Origin: Levilactobacillus humaensis | GTDB taxonomy: Bacteria > Bacillota > Bacilli > Lactobacillales > Lactobacillaceae | NCBI RefSeq assembly: GCF_024345185.1 | Contig: NZ_BROB01000002.1 | Coordinates: 1-64,000 of the forward strand | Length of the DNA stretch: 64,000 nt | Direction of reading: 5' to 3' | Shown: positions 33,830 to 41,929 of the stretch, in pieces | Position numbering within the stretch: the first letter of the stretch is position 1 | How the letters are laid out: every line of letters begins with the position of its first letter | Notes under the pieces: generated by a model | Database searches by the model: none | Seen by the model: the letters and a program-made list of their open reading frames with translations, nothing else | Told to the model about the DNA's origin: nothing | Position numbers and translations under genes: made by a program

Positions 33830-34771
33830 TTAGGCCATGGGAGCTTCCCAGGAGCCTTTGGTATCAACGTTAGCCGCTTGGGCCAAGTCTTCTAGCTGAC
33901 TGATATCAGCCGCACTCAGCGTCAGTGCCATTGCCTTGGCCTCACTTGGAATGTACTTGGCCTTGGTCACCCCAATGATTGGTGTGGTCCCCTTGGCAAT
34001 CGCATAGGCCGTGGCTACTTCGGCAGCGGAAGCCTGTTGTGCGGCACCAATTTTCTGAAGGCCCTCGGTTAACGCACTCACTTGTGGCAAGACACTGTTG
34101 TAAATACTGCCGCGCATACTGTCGGCGGGTAGCGGGTTGTCGACGTTATATCGACCACTCAACAGACCTTGTTCCAGCACCATGTAAGCAAAGAAGGTGA
34201 TGTCATGTTTCCGGCAATAGTCGATGATCCCGGCCTCTTCTGAGGACCGGTACAATAGACTGAAATGGTTCTGAACGGCAGAGACTTGAATGCCCGCTTC
34301 GCCCAAGATTTCATTAGCTCGCTTGATCTGGGCGAGGTTGTGGTTCGAGACCCCAACGCGCTTGATCTTGCCACTCTTCACGAGGGGAATCAGTTGTGGC
34401 GTCCACTTCTCGACGTCGGCCGGGTTGTGAATCCAATAGATGTCAATGTAATCCGTGTGTAGGCGTTTCAGACTACCTTCCAGCATATCGGCCACCTCAT
34501 GGTCACTGTCACCGGCGGCCATCTGAGGGGTAAATTTCGTTGATAATTGGTAACTCGCGCGCGGATAGTCCTGTAAGAGTTCGCCCAGTTTATCCTCGGA
34601 AGCCCCCGCACCATAAGCATAGGCGGTATCCCATAAGGTTAACCCCGCGGCCATCGCATCGGCCACGACCGGCTTCAAGTCGGCGGCAGTCAAATGATTC
34701 CCAAAAACTTGGCCATCCGGCGTGTCGCCCCAGGCCCAGGTTCCAAGTGCAATTTTAGGTTGTGTTGTCAT
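33830..34771 (-). CDS. aldo/keto reductase
   Basis: A 313-aa AKR: LGTWAWGD, LWDTAYAYGAGASEDKLGELL (catalytic Asp/Tyr), YWIHNPADVEKWTP (His), and cofactor segment PIIGVTKAKYI. Only moderately similar to the AKRs at 29562 and 41012, so these are not recent duplicates. First gene of the AKR-SDR-amidohydrolase run. A cloverleaf repeat lies upstream, belonging to the DUF2255 gene. Confidence 0.9.
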   Translation of the reverse strand: MTTQPKIALGTWAWGDTPDGQVFGNHLTAADLKPVVADAMAAGLTLWDTAYAYGAGASEDKLGELLQDYPRASYQLSTKFTPQMAAGDSDHEVADMLEGSLKRLHTDYIDIYWIHNPADVEKWTPQLIPLVKSGKIKRVGVSNHNLAQIKRANEILGEAGIQVSAVQNHFSLLYRSSEEAGIIDYCRKHDITFFAYMVLEQGLLSGRYNVDNPLPADSMRGSIYNSVLPQVSALTEGLQKIGAAQQASAAEVATAYAIAKGTTPIIGVTKAKYIPSEAKAMALTLSAADISQLEDLAQAANVDTKGSWEAPMA

Positions 34772-34853
34772 AGTTTTTCTCCTTTAATTAGATAACGATT
34801 TAAGCGATCAATTCTAGCAACCGCCGACTCACATCTTTGTCACGATCACTGTC

Positions 34854-35041
34854 AGCCGGGAGGGTGGTGAAAATAAGCCCAGCCGTGGGAATTCTCTTAG
34901 TGGCGTTCTGTGCCGCTTAGAGAATTGGCGTCTTTGAAACGCGTTCCTCAGCGGTTCAAAGCGAGCCCGAAGACCGCTCTTTGGCTTCGGGCGTCCGCCC
35001 ACAGCGTTCCAGCTTATTTTCACCGCCCGGAAGGCGCGGTC
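34854..35041 (-). repeat. family I cloverleaf repeat, copy 12 (subtype D)
   Basis: Closing stem GGTGAAAATAAGC / GCTTATTTTCACC (34866-34878, 35012-35024; 13 perfect bp). Compared with copy 11, GGGCT/AGCCC becomes AAGC/GCTT, and arm c CCC/GGG becomes CTC/GAG: paired substitutions. It ends 4 bp from the DUF2255 stop codon, in sense orientation. Confidence 0.9.
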
Positions 35042-35045
35042 AGGT

Positions 35046-35432
35046 CTATTCCGCACTGAGCGGATCGAGTCGTACGGTAGCACTGATCGGTCCCGCCGCA
35101 ACCATTGGTGGCAGATAAGGACTCCCGGCATACTTAGTTTCGTAAGCCTGACTGATGGCGGCCGTCAGCTGGTCATCGGTAGTTACGGGCACATAGGCCA
35201 CGTCGAAGTCCTGGTCGGCGAGATGGATCCGACCGGCCCCTTGGGTCTTGGCGGATTGGTACCACCGTGACTGTTGGCCATTCCAGGCCCGCACATAGAG
35301 ATGACCATCGACCACGACCGACCAGATCCAGGTTGGCGTGCCATAGGTTTTCCCATCTTCATAAAACGGGGAGACGTGCATATCGTCTGCCGTCGCAAAG
35401 GCTTGTAGCTGTTGCGTTGTCCATTCACTCAT
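35046..35432 (-). CDS. DUF2255 family protein (copy 1)
   Basis: A 128-aa protein of the DUF2255 family, a split-barrel fold related to flavin/pyridoxamine oxidase proteins (known family inference). Visible motifs: FYEDGKTYGTPTWIWSVVV and LYVRAWNG, then WYQSAKTQGAGRIHL. The start ATG 35432 (MSEWTTQQL) has AAAGGGG upstream. Divergent from a LysR gene 120 bp away, which likely controls it. A paralogue with the same neighbours lies at 38109. Confidence 0.87.
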   Translation of the reverse strand: MSEWTTQQLQAFATADDMHVSPFYEDGKTYGTPTWIWSVVVDGHLYVRAWNGQQSRWYQSAKTQGAGRIHLADQDFDVAYVPVTTDDQLTAAISQAYETKYAGSPYLPPMVAAGPISATVRLDPLSAE

Positions 35433-35552
35433 ACAAAGAACCCCTTTCAAGTTCAACTCATTGACATCATCATACGGGCGATTGATAATAATGTAAAATG
35501 CTTAGTTGAAATGCTTTATCATTCAGTTTTTGTATACTTAAGGGAGGCACTC

Positions 35553-36440
35553 ATGGATACCCGGCTACTTCATTATTTCACCGTGCTGACGCGGGTTGGC
35601 AATATCACCCGTGCGGCCAATGAACTCCATACAACCCAACCCACCCTGTCCCGCCAGCTCAAGGAACTGGAGGACGAGGTGGGCGCCCAACTCTTCATTC
35701 GGGGCAAACGCGAGATTACCCTCACCGACGCCGGCGTCCTTTTCGAACAACGCGCTCAGACCATTCTGAACGTCTTGGAACAGACCAAACGGGACGTCCA
35801 TGATCAGGCTGGCCTGGCCGGAAATTTACGAGTTGGCTGTGTTGAAAGTCACCTGTCCACGTATCTGACAGATTGGCTCGCCGACTTTCAACAGGTCCAC
35901 CCCAACATTCATTTCTCACTGTATAGTGCGGATGGCAACTCCCTGCGCCGCCAAATGGATCGTGGGGCCCTCGACATTGGCTTCTTATTGGAGCCCGTGG
36001 AGTCGGCCAAATACTTCGCCCACGCCATCCCCGTAACCGAAACTTGGGGACTGATCATGGCTAAGACCGCTCCGCTGGCCGCGCATTCGGTGATCACGGG
36101 GGCCGACCTACAGGGCTTAAGACTGATTGGCCCCCGTCGGCAAATCGTTCAAAATCAGATTGCCACTTGGCTGCGCCTAGATCCCGACAGTCTGAACTTC
36201 TGTGGTGATCATAACTTGGAAAATAACGTGACACCACTACTACTCAATCACGGCTACTATGACATTGGGATCGATGGCGTGTTGAGTTTCTATCCGAATG
36301 ATCAACTCACCTTCGTTCCCCTACAACCCCTGAGTCAAACGCGCCACACCATGATTTGGCGTAAGAATCACACACCATCCCCGATTGCGCAGGCGTTCAT
36401 CGATTTTGTGACGCAGCGGGTTCGCGAGATGCCAATCTAA
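35553..36440 (+). CDS. LysR-family transcriptional regulator
   Basis: A 295-aa regulator: N-terminal winged helix (LLHYFTVLTRVGNITRAANE, TTQPTLSRQLKELEDEVG) and periplasmic-binding-like effector domain from about residue 90. SD AGGGAGG precedes ATG 35553. Divergent from DUF2255 copy 1. Followed 23 bp later by ltrA on the same strand. The effector is unknown; the redox gene neighbourhood suggests a role in electrophile or oxidant response. Confidence 0.93.
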   Translation: MDTRLLHYFTVLTRVGNITRAANELHTTQPTLSRQLKELEDEVGAQLFIRGKREITLTDAGVLFEQRAQTILNVLEQTKRDVHDQAGLAGNLRVGCVESHLSTYLTDWLADFQQVHPNIHFSLYSADGNSLRRQMDRGALDIGFLLEPVESAKYFAHAIPVTETWGLIMAKTAPLAAHSVITGADLQGLRLIGPRRQIVQNQIATWLRLDPDSLNFCGDHNLENNVTPLLLNHGYYDIGIDGVLSFYPNDQLTFVPLQPLSQTRHTMIWRKNHTPSPIAQAFIDFVTQRVREMPI

Positions 36441-36463
36441 CTCATTTCTGGAGGGTCTTCCTA

Positions 36464-37615
36464 GTGCAAAATAAGTCTAAATCCTGGTGGGGTGCGCCGC
36501 GGACCATCACCAATACCATCGATAATCGTAAAATTTCTTGGCTCGAACTGTTCTCAGATCTGGTCTATGTCGTCATCATCCATAGTTTCGTGGAGAACTT
36601 AGCGGAACACTTTACCCTGTACGGTTTCATGACCTTCTGGGTCTTGTTCCTGTTCTTCTTCAACACCTGGACCAACATGGTGCTGTACTTCGACCTTCAC
36701 GGGAAAAACAACCTGCGAAACGTCAGCTTCTCCTTGCTTCAAATCATCGCGGTCGCGGTGACGGCCACCTTTACCCCGGACGTCTTCGCCGGTCACTATA
36801 CCGGCTTTATCCTGGCCTATTCTTTTAACCAGCTCATCTACATGTACCTCTACCTAAAAACCATGATTGCCGATCCGCTACATGCCACAACGACTCGCCC
36901 CTTCTTGCGGGCCTATGTGATTGGTGAGATTCTCCTGATCGGCAGTATTCTTGTGCCGAGTCTAGCCATTCAACAGGGGCTGGTGATCGTCAGTTTGGTC
37001 ATCTTTCTGGGAGCCGTCATGGCTGAAAATAGGAACTTTGACCGTGAATTTAAAACGCGAAAGATCCCCTTTGAACTCAATTCGGCCGTCTTGGAACGCT
37101 ATGGCCTCTTTACGATGATCGTTTTAGGCGAATCGTTGGCCGGCATCATCGAGCACATGACAGAGGATCATACCCACCTCGCCGACTACACCCATTTCAT
37201 CATCGCCATGGTCACGATCATTGGCACCTGGATGATTTACTACACCCTGATGGAGGAACGGAAAATCACCGCGCATCGCTACTGGCCCATCTCGCTATTC
37301 CGCGGTGTCCATCGCTTCCTGATTGCCTGTCTGACCCTGCAATCCTTCTTCATTGCCCAAACGGTGGCGTCTGGTGAGACCGTCTACTATCGTGGCCTAA
37401 TCATCGTCACGGTCCTGATTCTTGGGGCGCTACTCGCCTTGACCCGACCGCGACTCTACAATGTGACCCCGCTCAGTGGCGTTAAAACGCGTGGTCTCCT
37501 ATTAGGCATCGTGGGCCTGTTGATCACCCTGTTCATCCCCGTCTTCTTGGGATTGTTCGTCGCCGACCTGATTCTGCTCATGCTGGGTGTCTGGTATTGG
37601 ACACCCGAAAATTAG
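36464..37615 (+). CDS. ltrA: LtrA-family membrane protein
   Basis: A 383-aa low-temperature-requirement A family protein with about 10-11 membrane helices. The N-terminal signature KISWLELFSDLVYVVIIHSF is characteristic, with the following FWVLFLFFFNTWTN. Function is unknown beyond the cold-sensitive phenotype reported for Listeria. It starts with GTG at 36464 (SD GGAGGG 8 nt before). Probably co-transcribed with the LysR gene. Confidence 0.88.
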   Translation: MQNKSKSWWGAPRTITNTIDNRKISWLELFSDLVYVVIIHSFVENLAEHFTLYGFMTFWVLFLFFFNTWTNMVLYFDLHGKNNLRNVSFSLLQIIAVAVTATFTPDVFAGHYTGFILAYSFNQLIYMYLYLKTMIADPLHATTTRPFLRAYVIGEILLIGSILVPSLAIQQGLVIVSLVIFLGAVMAENRNFDREFKTRKIPFELNSAVLERYGLFTMIVLGESLAGIIEHMTEDHTHLADYTHFIIAMVTIIGTWMIYYTLMEERKITAHRYWPISLFRGVHRFLIACLTLQSFFIAQTVASGETVYYRGLIIVTVLILGALLALTRPRLYNVTPLSGVKTRGLLLGIVGLLITLFIPVFLGLFVADLILLMLGVWYWTPEN

Positions 37616-37663
37616 TGGTCACTCTTACTAACGAAATTTAGGCGGATTTTTTCGCATAAAAAT

Positions 37664-37708
37664 TAAAAAAATCGTCACGACCCGGTTAATGGATTGTGGC
37701 GATTTTTG
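37664..37708. terminator. terminator between convergent genes
   Basis: Stem AAAATCGTCAC / GTGGCGATTTTT, with T-rich ends in both directions, between the ltrA stop and the merR stop. Confidence 0.75.
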
Positions 37709-37736
37709 TTCAGTTCTAAATTAGCTTGGCCCTATA

Positions 37737-38090
37737 CTAACAAGCGGCACTGGCCTGTAATTTCTGGGTTGGCAGGTCCGTAATCTTCGTTTCGAGCCGT
37801 TCCAGGGATTCCTGTAAGTGGTCAATTTGGTCGCGCAGCTCTGCGGCCTGATCCGTTAAAATCTCGCGTTGTTCTTCGCTTGATTCGGCTACTTGGAACT
37901 GCTTAATTTCCTCAATCGTGACCCCACAGTCCCGCAGATCCAGGATGCCCTTGATCTGGGCCAAATCAGCGTCACTGTAGTCGCGCATCCCACTGACCCG
38001 GGCAATCGGCGCCATTATCCCGATCTGTTCATAATAACGGAGTGTCCATGCACTGGTTCGTAACTGCTTAGCGGCTTCATTGATTTTCAT
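37737..38090 (-). CDS. MerR-family transcriptional regulator
   Basis: A 117-aa regulator: winged-helix INEAAKQLRTSAWTLRYYEQIGI, then RDYSDADLAQIKGIL and a coiled-coil dimerisation helix (about 80-110). The Cys at the last position (AAC) is single, so a metal-sensing loop is not evident. The start ATG 38090 has GAGGGGG upstream. It follows DUF2255 copy 2 by 18 bp and is probably co-transcribed with it. Confidence 0.9.
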   Translation of the reverse strand: MKINEAAKQLRTSAWTLRYYEQIGIMAPIARVSGMRDYSDADLAQIKGILDLRDCGVTIEEIKQFQVAESSEEQREILTDQAAELRDQIDHLQESLERLETKITDLPTQKLQASAAC

Positions 38091-38108
38091 GGGAATCCCC
38101 CTCACTTT

Positions 38109-38486
38109 CTAGGCTGGCAAAATCTCGACGGTGGCCGATTGTGGCCCCGCTTGTAACATCGGTTGGACGTAGGTACTGTCCTGATATTTCTGGCGATAGG
38201 CGGTATCAATCCGCGTGGCCAATTCGGCATCGTTGATAACTGGTAGAAACCCCACCTGAAAGGTCCGACCAGCCAAGTAGATTCGTCCCGCCCGCTGGTC
38301 AATCGCCGAGTGATACCACGAGGAGCGCTGGCCATTCCAGGCCCGGACGTAGAGGTGCTCACCCACGACCACGGACCAGATCCAAGTTGGCGTGCCATAG
38401 GTCTGGCCATCGCTATAAAATGGCGAGATCCGCAGGTCATCGGCTGTCGCGAAGGCTCGTAGCCGTTCTGTCGTCCATTTTTTCAT
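38109..38486 (-). CDS. DUF2255 family protein (copy 2)
   Basis: A 125-aa paralogue of the protein at 35046: the same FYSDGQTYGTPTWIWSVVV, LYVRAWNG and WYHSAIDQRAGRIYL segments, clearly more than half identical by eye. Divergent from a LysR gene 118 bp away, repeating the arrangement at 35 kb. In a run with the merR gene downstream. Confidence 0.87.
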   Translation of the reverse strand: MKKWTTERLRAFATADDLRISPFYSDGQTYGTPTWIWSVVVGEHLYVRAWNGQRSSWYHSAIDQRAGRIYLAGRTFQVGFLPVINDAELATRIDTAYRQKYQDSTYVQPMLQAGPQSATVEILPA

Positions 38487-38604
38487 CTACCCTCGTTCCT
38501 TTCTGTGGTTATCTTCAAGTTCTATCTTATGAGTTGACTTTTGATATGTCGAATGCTTAGATCAAATTAAGTGCTATACAAATCAGTTATAGGAGATGGT
38601 GACG

Positions 38605-39486
38605 ATGGAATTACGCGTCTTACGTTACTTTTTGATGGTCGTTCAGGAAAAGAATATCAGTCAGGCTTCGGAACGGCTCCATGTCTCGCAACCTACCGTA
38701 TCGCGGCAACTCAAAGAGTTAGAGGCCGAACTCGGGACGGTGCTTTTCGAGCGAGGAAATCGTAGCATTCAGCTAACGGCCGACGGCGAGTACTTCGCCA
38801 ATCAGGCCAAACAAATCCTGTCCTTGACCGACAAGACCCTGGCCAATATTCATCAGGAACAGGACGTTCGCGGGGCCGTCTACGTGGGGAGTGCCGAGGC
38901 ACGAAGCATGTTGACCGTGGCTCAGGCCATCGGTCACTTGAATCAGCGACACCCACACGTCCAGATTAACCTCGTCAGCACCGACGCCAGTGACATCCAC
39001 CAACAACTCAGCTCCGGCGTCTTTGATTTCGGCGTCATCATGGAACCCACGGACAAGACCGACTACGACTTCCTACGGTTGCCCGGCGAGAGTCGCTGGG
39101 GTCTCCTGGTCCAGAATCACTCGCCGTTGGCCCAACAAGCCACGGTAAGTCTCGACGACATTGCCAACGCCACGCTCATCTTGCCCCAACAGGGTGGCAG
39201 TCAGCGCATCCACGCCCTCTTTGGACTGGACACGGCCGACCTGCACGTCGCCGCCACCTACAACCTACTGTACAATGCCTCACTCCTGGTCTCGGCCGGG
39301 GTCGGGAGCGCGTTAGGTCTCGACGGCATCATCAACACGAACCAATCCGACCTCACTTTTGTCCCGCTAGATCCACGGACCTCATCCGGTTCCAGTCTGG
39401 TCTGGTTAAAGGGCCAGCGTTTGTCTACCGCCGCCCAAGCGTTACTGGCTCAGATTCGATCCGAGTTGACGCCCGCCGAGAATTAA
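38605..39486 (+). CDS. LysR-family transcriptional regulator (second)
   Basis: A 293-aa LysR protein with HTH LRYFLMVVQEKNISQASE and VSQPTVSRQLKELEAELG, very like the one at 35553 in its DNA-binding part. The start ATG 38605 is preferred because AGGAG lies 9 nt upstream; ATG 38596 directly abuts the SD. Divergent from DUF2255 copy 2 and merR. Confidence 0.92.
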   Translation: MELRVLRYFLMVVQEKNISQASERLHVSQPTVSRQLKELEAELGTVLFERGNRSIQLTADGEYFANQAKQILSLTDKTLANIHQEQDVRGAVYVGSAEARSMLTVAQAIGHLNQRHPHVQINLVSTDASDIHQQLSSGVFDFGVIMEPTDKTDYDFLRLPGESRWGLLVQNHSPLAQQATVSLDDIANATLILPQQGGSQRIHALFGLDTADLHVAATYNLLYNASLLVSAGVGSALGLDGIINTNQSDLTFVPLDPRTSSGSSLVWLKGQRLSTAAQALLAQIRSELTPAEN

Positions 39487-39492
39487 ACCGAT

Positions 39493-39993
39493 CTATTCGG
39501 CGGTAATCCTGACCGTAAATGGCCGATGCTGCTGGCGAATCAACTTTTCCGCTCGCCGCCGCTGGTCAAAATGTCCCAACACGTGAATCCCTTGATAGTA
39601 CGCCACATCCCCCCAGTAAAAGACCAATCGGGGTTGTGGGGACCAATAGGCAATATCACCGGGACGCGGATTGGCCCCGCTCGGCGTGTGGTTTACCCGC
39701 AGGACCTGCTTTAAGTCACTCGTCTTTTCGGGATCGCCCGCACCCATGCCATTGAAACGAAACGTGGCCGGTAACTGACGACGCAACTGTTTGGCCGGTT
39801 GACTCTGACTCAAATGGGCCTTCAGCCGATGACCAGCAATGGTGACTTGAATCGCGGTGGTTGCTGGACGCCGGTAGCTCGTCTTCGTTGACGCAGCCGT
39901 AGAACTGGCACTAGCCGGCTTAGCTGTTGATTGCGCCGCACAGCCAGACAATCCGACTAGGCTGAGCCCAATCAAAAACCATTTAATTTTCAT
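39493..39993 (-). CDS. cyclophilin-like-fold lipoprotein
   Basis: A 166-aa lipoprotein: signal sequence with lipobox VGLSGC (Cys18), a Ser/Ala/Thr linker, then a domain beginning IQVTIAGHRLKAHL and ending with GDIAYWSPQPRLVFYWGD, which fits the cyclophilin-like (DUF) family found in many lactobacilli. It overlaps the 3' end of the upstream acetyltransferase gene by 11 bp, so the two are translationally coupled. Function unknown. Confidence 0.8.
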   Translation of the reverse strand: MKIKWFLIGLSLVGLSGCAAQSTAKPASASSTAASTKTSYRRPATTAIQVTIAGHRLKAHLSQSQPAKQLRRQLPATFRFNGMGAGDPEKTSDLKQVLRVNHTPSGANPRPGDIAYWSPQPRLVFYWGDVAYYQGIHVLGHFDQRRRAEKLIRQQHRPFTVRITAE

Positions 39994-40570
39994 CTGGTAT
40001 ACTTCCTTTCACGCGACGCAAGATTCGGGCTGGTGAACCCACGACGACCATGTTGGCTGGGACGTCCTTGGTCACAATGGATCCGGCGCCAACGATGGCA
40101 TTTTCACCCACCGTGACCCCCGGAAGAATCAAGGCCTTGGCGCCAACCCAAGCGTTCTTTTCAATGTGAATCGACTTGGCGTAGACGTCGCGCCGATGGG
40201 CAGGATCCTCGACATGATTGACCGTGATCAACATGGCACCCGGGCCAATCAAGGCCCCGTCCGCTAAATAGATGCCGCCTAAGTCCACGAACACCACGCC
40301 TTGATTGACGTAAACATTTTCACCGAAAAAGAGATGCGGTCCAAAGTCGCTGTGCACCGGGGCGTTCACCTCGGTGGAGTCGGGGATGCGGTACCCCACG
40401 ACGCGACTGAGCGTGGCACGACGTTCGGCATTGGTCTGATCGATATGGTTGTATTTTTTCAGTAACTCTTGCGTCTTTTGAGCGGTCTGATTGACCAGTT
40501 GAAAGTCAGCTCCAGTGAAGTCCAAGGGCTTCCCGGATAAGGCACGTTGAAAGATTGCGGGTTCTGTCAT
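39983..40570 (-). CDS. sugar O-acetyltransferase (hexapeptide repeat), second
   Basis: A 195-aa left-handed beta-helix acetyltransferase. Repeats: IYLADGALIGPGAMLI, IHIEKNAWVGAKALIL, VTVGENAIVGAGSIV; active-site His in ITVNHVED. Only distantly related to the one at 31254. Upstream of and overlapping the lipoprotein gene. Confidence 0.88.
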   Translation of the reverse strand: MTEPAIFQRALSGKPLDFTGADFQLVNQTAQKTQELLKKYNHIDQTNAERRATLSRVVGYRIPDSTEVNAPVHSDFGPHLFFGENVYVNQGVVFVDLGGIYLADGALIGPGAMLITVNHVEDPAHRRDVYAKSIHIEKNAWVGAKALILPGVTVGENAIVGAGSIVTKDVPANMVVVGSPARILRRVKGSIPDEN

Positions 40571-40694
40571 GTTGATGACCTCCTTTGGTTATAACTGTCA
40601 GTATAGGAAGTCTGGCTGGATATAGCCAATACTTAAATTAAATCATTATCTATAACTTTTAAGCATAATTGATGCAGTCATCAAAACTGAACGC

Positions 40695-40736
40695 AAAAAA
40701 GCCAAACCGAGACGGGGGAGTGTCGGTTTGGCTTTT
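40695..40736. terminator. bidirectional terminator
   Basis: Perfect 10-bp stem GCCAAACCGA / TCGGTTTGGC (40701-40710, 40723-40732), flanked by A6 and T4. On the minus strand it would terminate the AKR transcript after the family II repeat. Confidence 0.85.
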
Positions 40737-40883
40737 CTGCTGTGGTCGGTCTGATAGTTCTGGTCAGATTGACTGTTGTCTGTTTTCGTTATTGCTTATG
40801 GTGCTTTTTTCTCAAATAATTAGACTTGTTTGGTGATCCAAAACCGGATCGGCTTCCGCCGCTTGATCCTGGTGGTGGCAGCC

Positions 40884-41006
40884 TCCGAAACGTGCAAAAA
40901 TAGCCAGGTCCCTGCGCTTAACCCCGTCTCCATAATGACCCAAGATCGGGGTCATCATGGAGACGACGTTAATGCTCAGGACCTAAACGGCTATTTTTGC
41001 ACTCTT
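40884..41006 (-). repeat. family II hairpin repeat, copy 2
   Basis: P1 GTGCAAAAATAGCC/GGCTATTTTTGCAC (40892-40905, 40989-41002; 14 perfect bp), P2 AGGTCC/GGACCT, P3 CGTCTCCAT/ATGGAGACG. The conserved loop parts GCTTAAC / GTTAATGCTCA (given on the plus strand) and the tip CCAAGATCGGG are kept. Its end lies 5 bp from the AKR stop codon and before that gene's terminator. Confidence 0.88.
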
Positions 41007-41011
41007 GCCTT

Positions 41012-41857
41012 TTAATCTCCAACCGGATGCCAGCCGTTGGCATCACTTAAGCGGTTCAAGAACGCCATGTCCTTGTCATTGATTTCGAAGTCTAGCTTGG
41101 CGTTGGCTTCGACGTGGGCCATTGCCCGAGCCTTTGGTAGTGGGGCCACGCCATTTTGGATGACGAAGCGCAAGGCCAATTGCGGAATCGACACGTTGTA
41201 GTTGCCAGCAACGCGTTCGAGTTCTGGGCTATCGACCAAGCCACCGGTTGCCAGTGGGGAATACGCCTGAACCAGGATCTGGTTGGCATTCGCCGTCTTC
41301 ACAATCGTATCTTGGGTGTGCCCCACGTAGTATTGAATCTGGTCAACGGCGGGCTTAACCGTCAGGCCGTCCCACGTTAACAGGTTTTCGAGGTCATGGG
41401 AATTGAAGTTAGATACCCCAATAGCCTTGGCCCGGCCGCTGTTGTAAATGTCCTGCATGGCCCGCCAAACGTCGCGGTTTTCGGCGTCATGGTTACTGCC
41501 CATTTGGGCCCAAGGCCATGGCGCATGGATGATATAAGAATCCACATAGTCCAGGTTCAAGGCGGCTAAACTGCTCTCGAAGTCAGCCATTGCGGCGTCG
41601 TAACTCTTCGATTCAGCCGGTAACTTCGTTTGCACGAAGATGTCCTCGCGAACCACATCACTGTCAGCGATGGCTTCGCCCACGCTCTGTTCGTTCTGGT
41701 AAGCCTTGGCGGTATCGATGAAGCGGTAACCAGCCGTTAAAGCATTGGTCACGGCGTCGTAAGTTTCCTTACCAGGCCGCGTTTGCCAGGTCCCAAAACC
41801 AACCTTGGGCATCTTTAAATCATTATTTAAGGTAAATTCATCTGTAATTGTAGGCAT
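41012..41857 (-). CDS. aldo/keto reductase (2,5-diketogluconate reductase type)
   Basis: A 281-aa AKR5-like enzyme: VGFGTWQTRPG, FIDTAKAYQNEQSVGEAI (Asp, Tyr), SYIIHAPWPW (His), IGVSNFNSHDLENLL. Shorter and of a different subgroup from the two AKRs further left. Single gene, followed by a family II hairpin and a terminator. Confidence 0.92.
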   Translation of the reverse strand: MPTITDEFTLNNDLKMPKVGFGTWQTRPGKETYDAVTNALTAGYRFIDTAKAYQNEQSVGEAIADSDVVREDIFVQTKLPAESKSYDAAMADFESSLAALNLDYVDSYIIHAPWPWAQMGSNHDAENRDVWRAMQDIYNSGRAKAIGVSNFNSHDLENLLTWDGLTVKPAVDQIQYYVGHTQDTIVKTANANQILVQAYSPLATGGLVDSPELERVAGNYNVSIPQLALRFVIQNGVAPLPKARAMAHVEANAKLDFEINDKDMAFLNRLSDANGWHPVGD

Positions 41858-41929
41858 TGCGTCTCCTCCATTTCAGTTTATGGGATACATCTTAGCCCCT
41901 TAGGGCCACTCGAAGGCAAGCACTTTTTG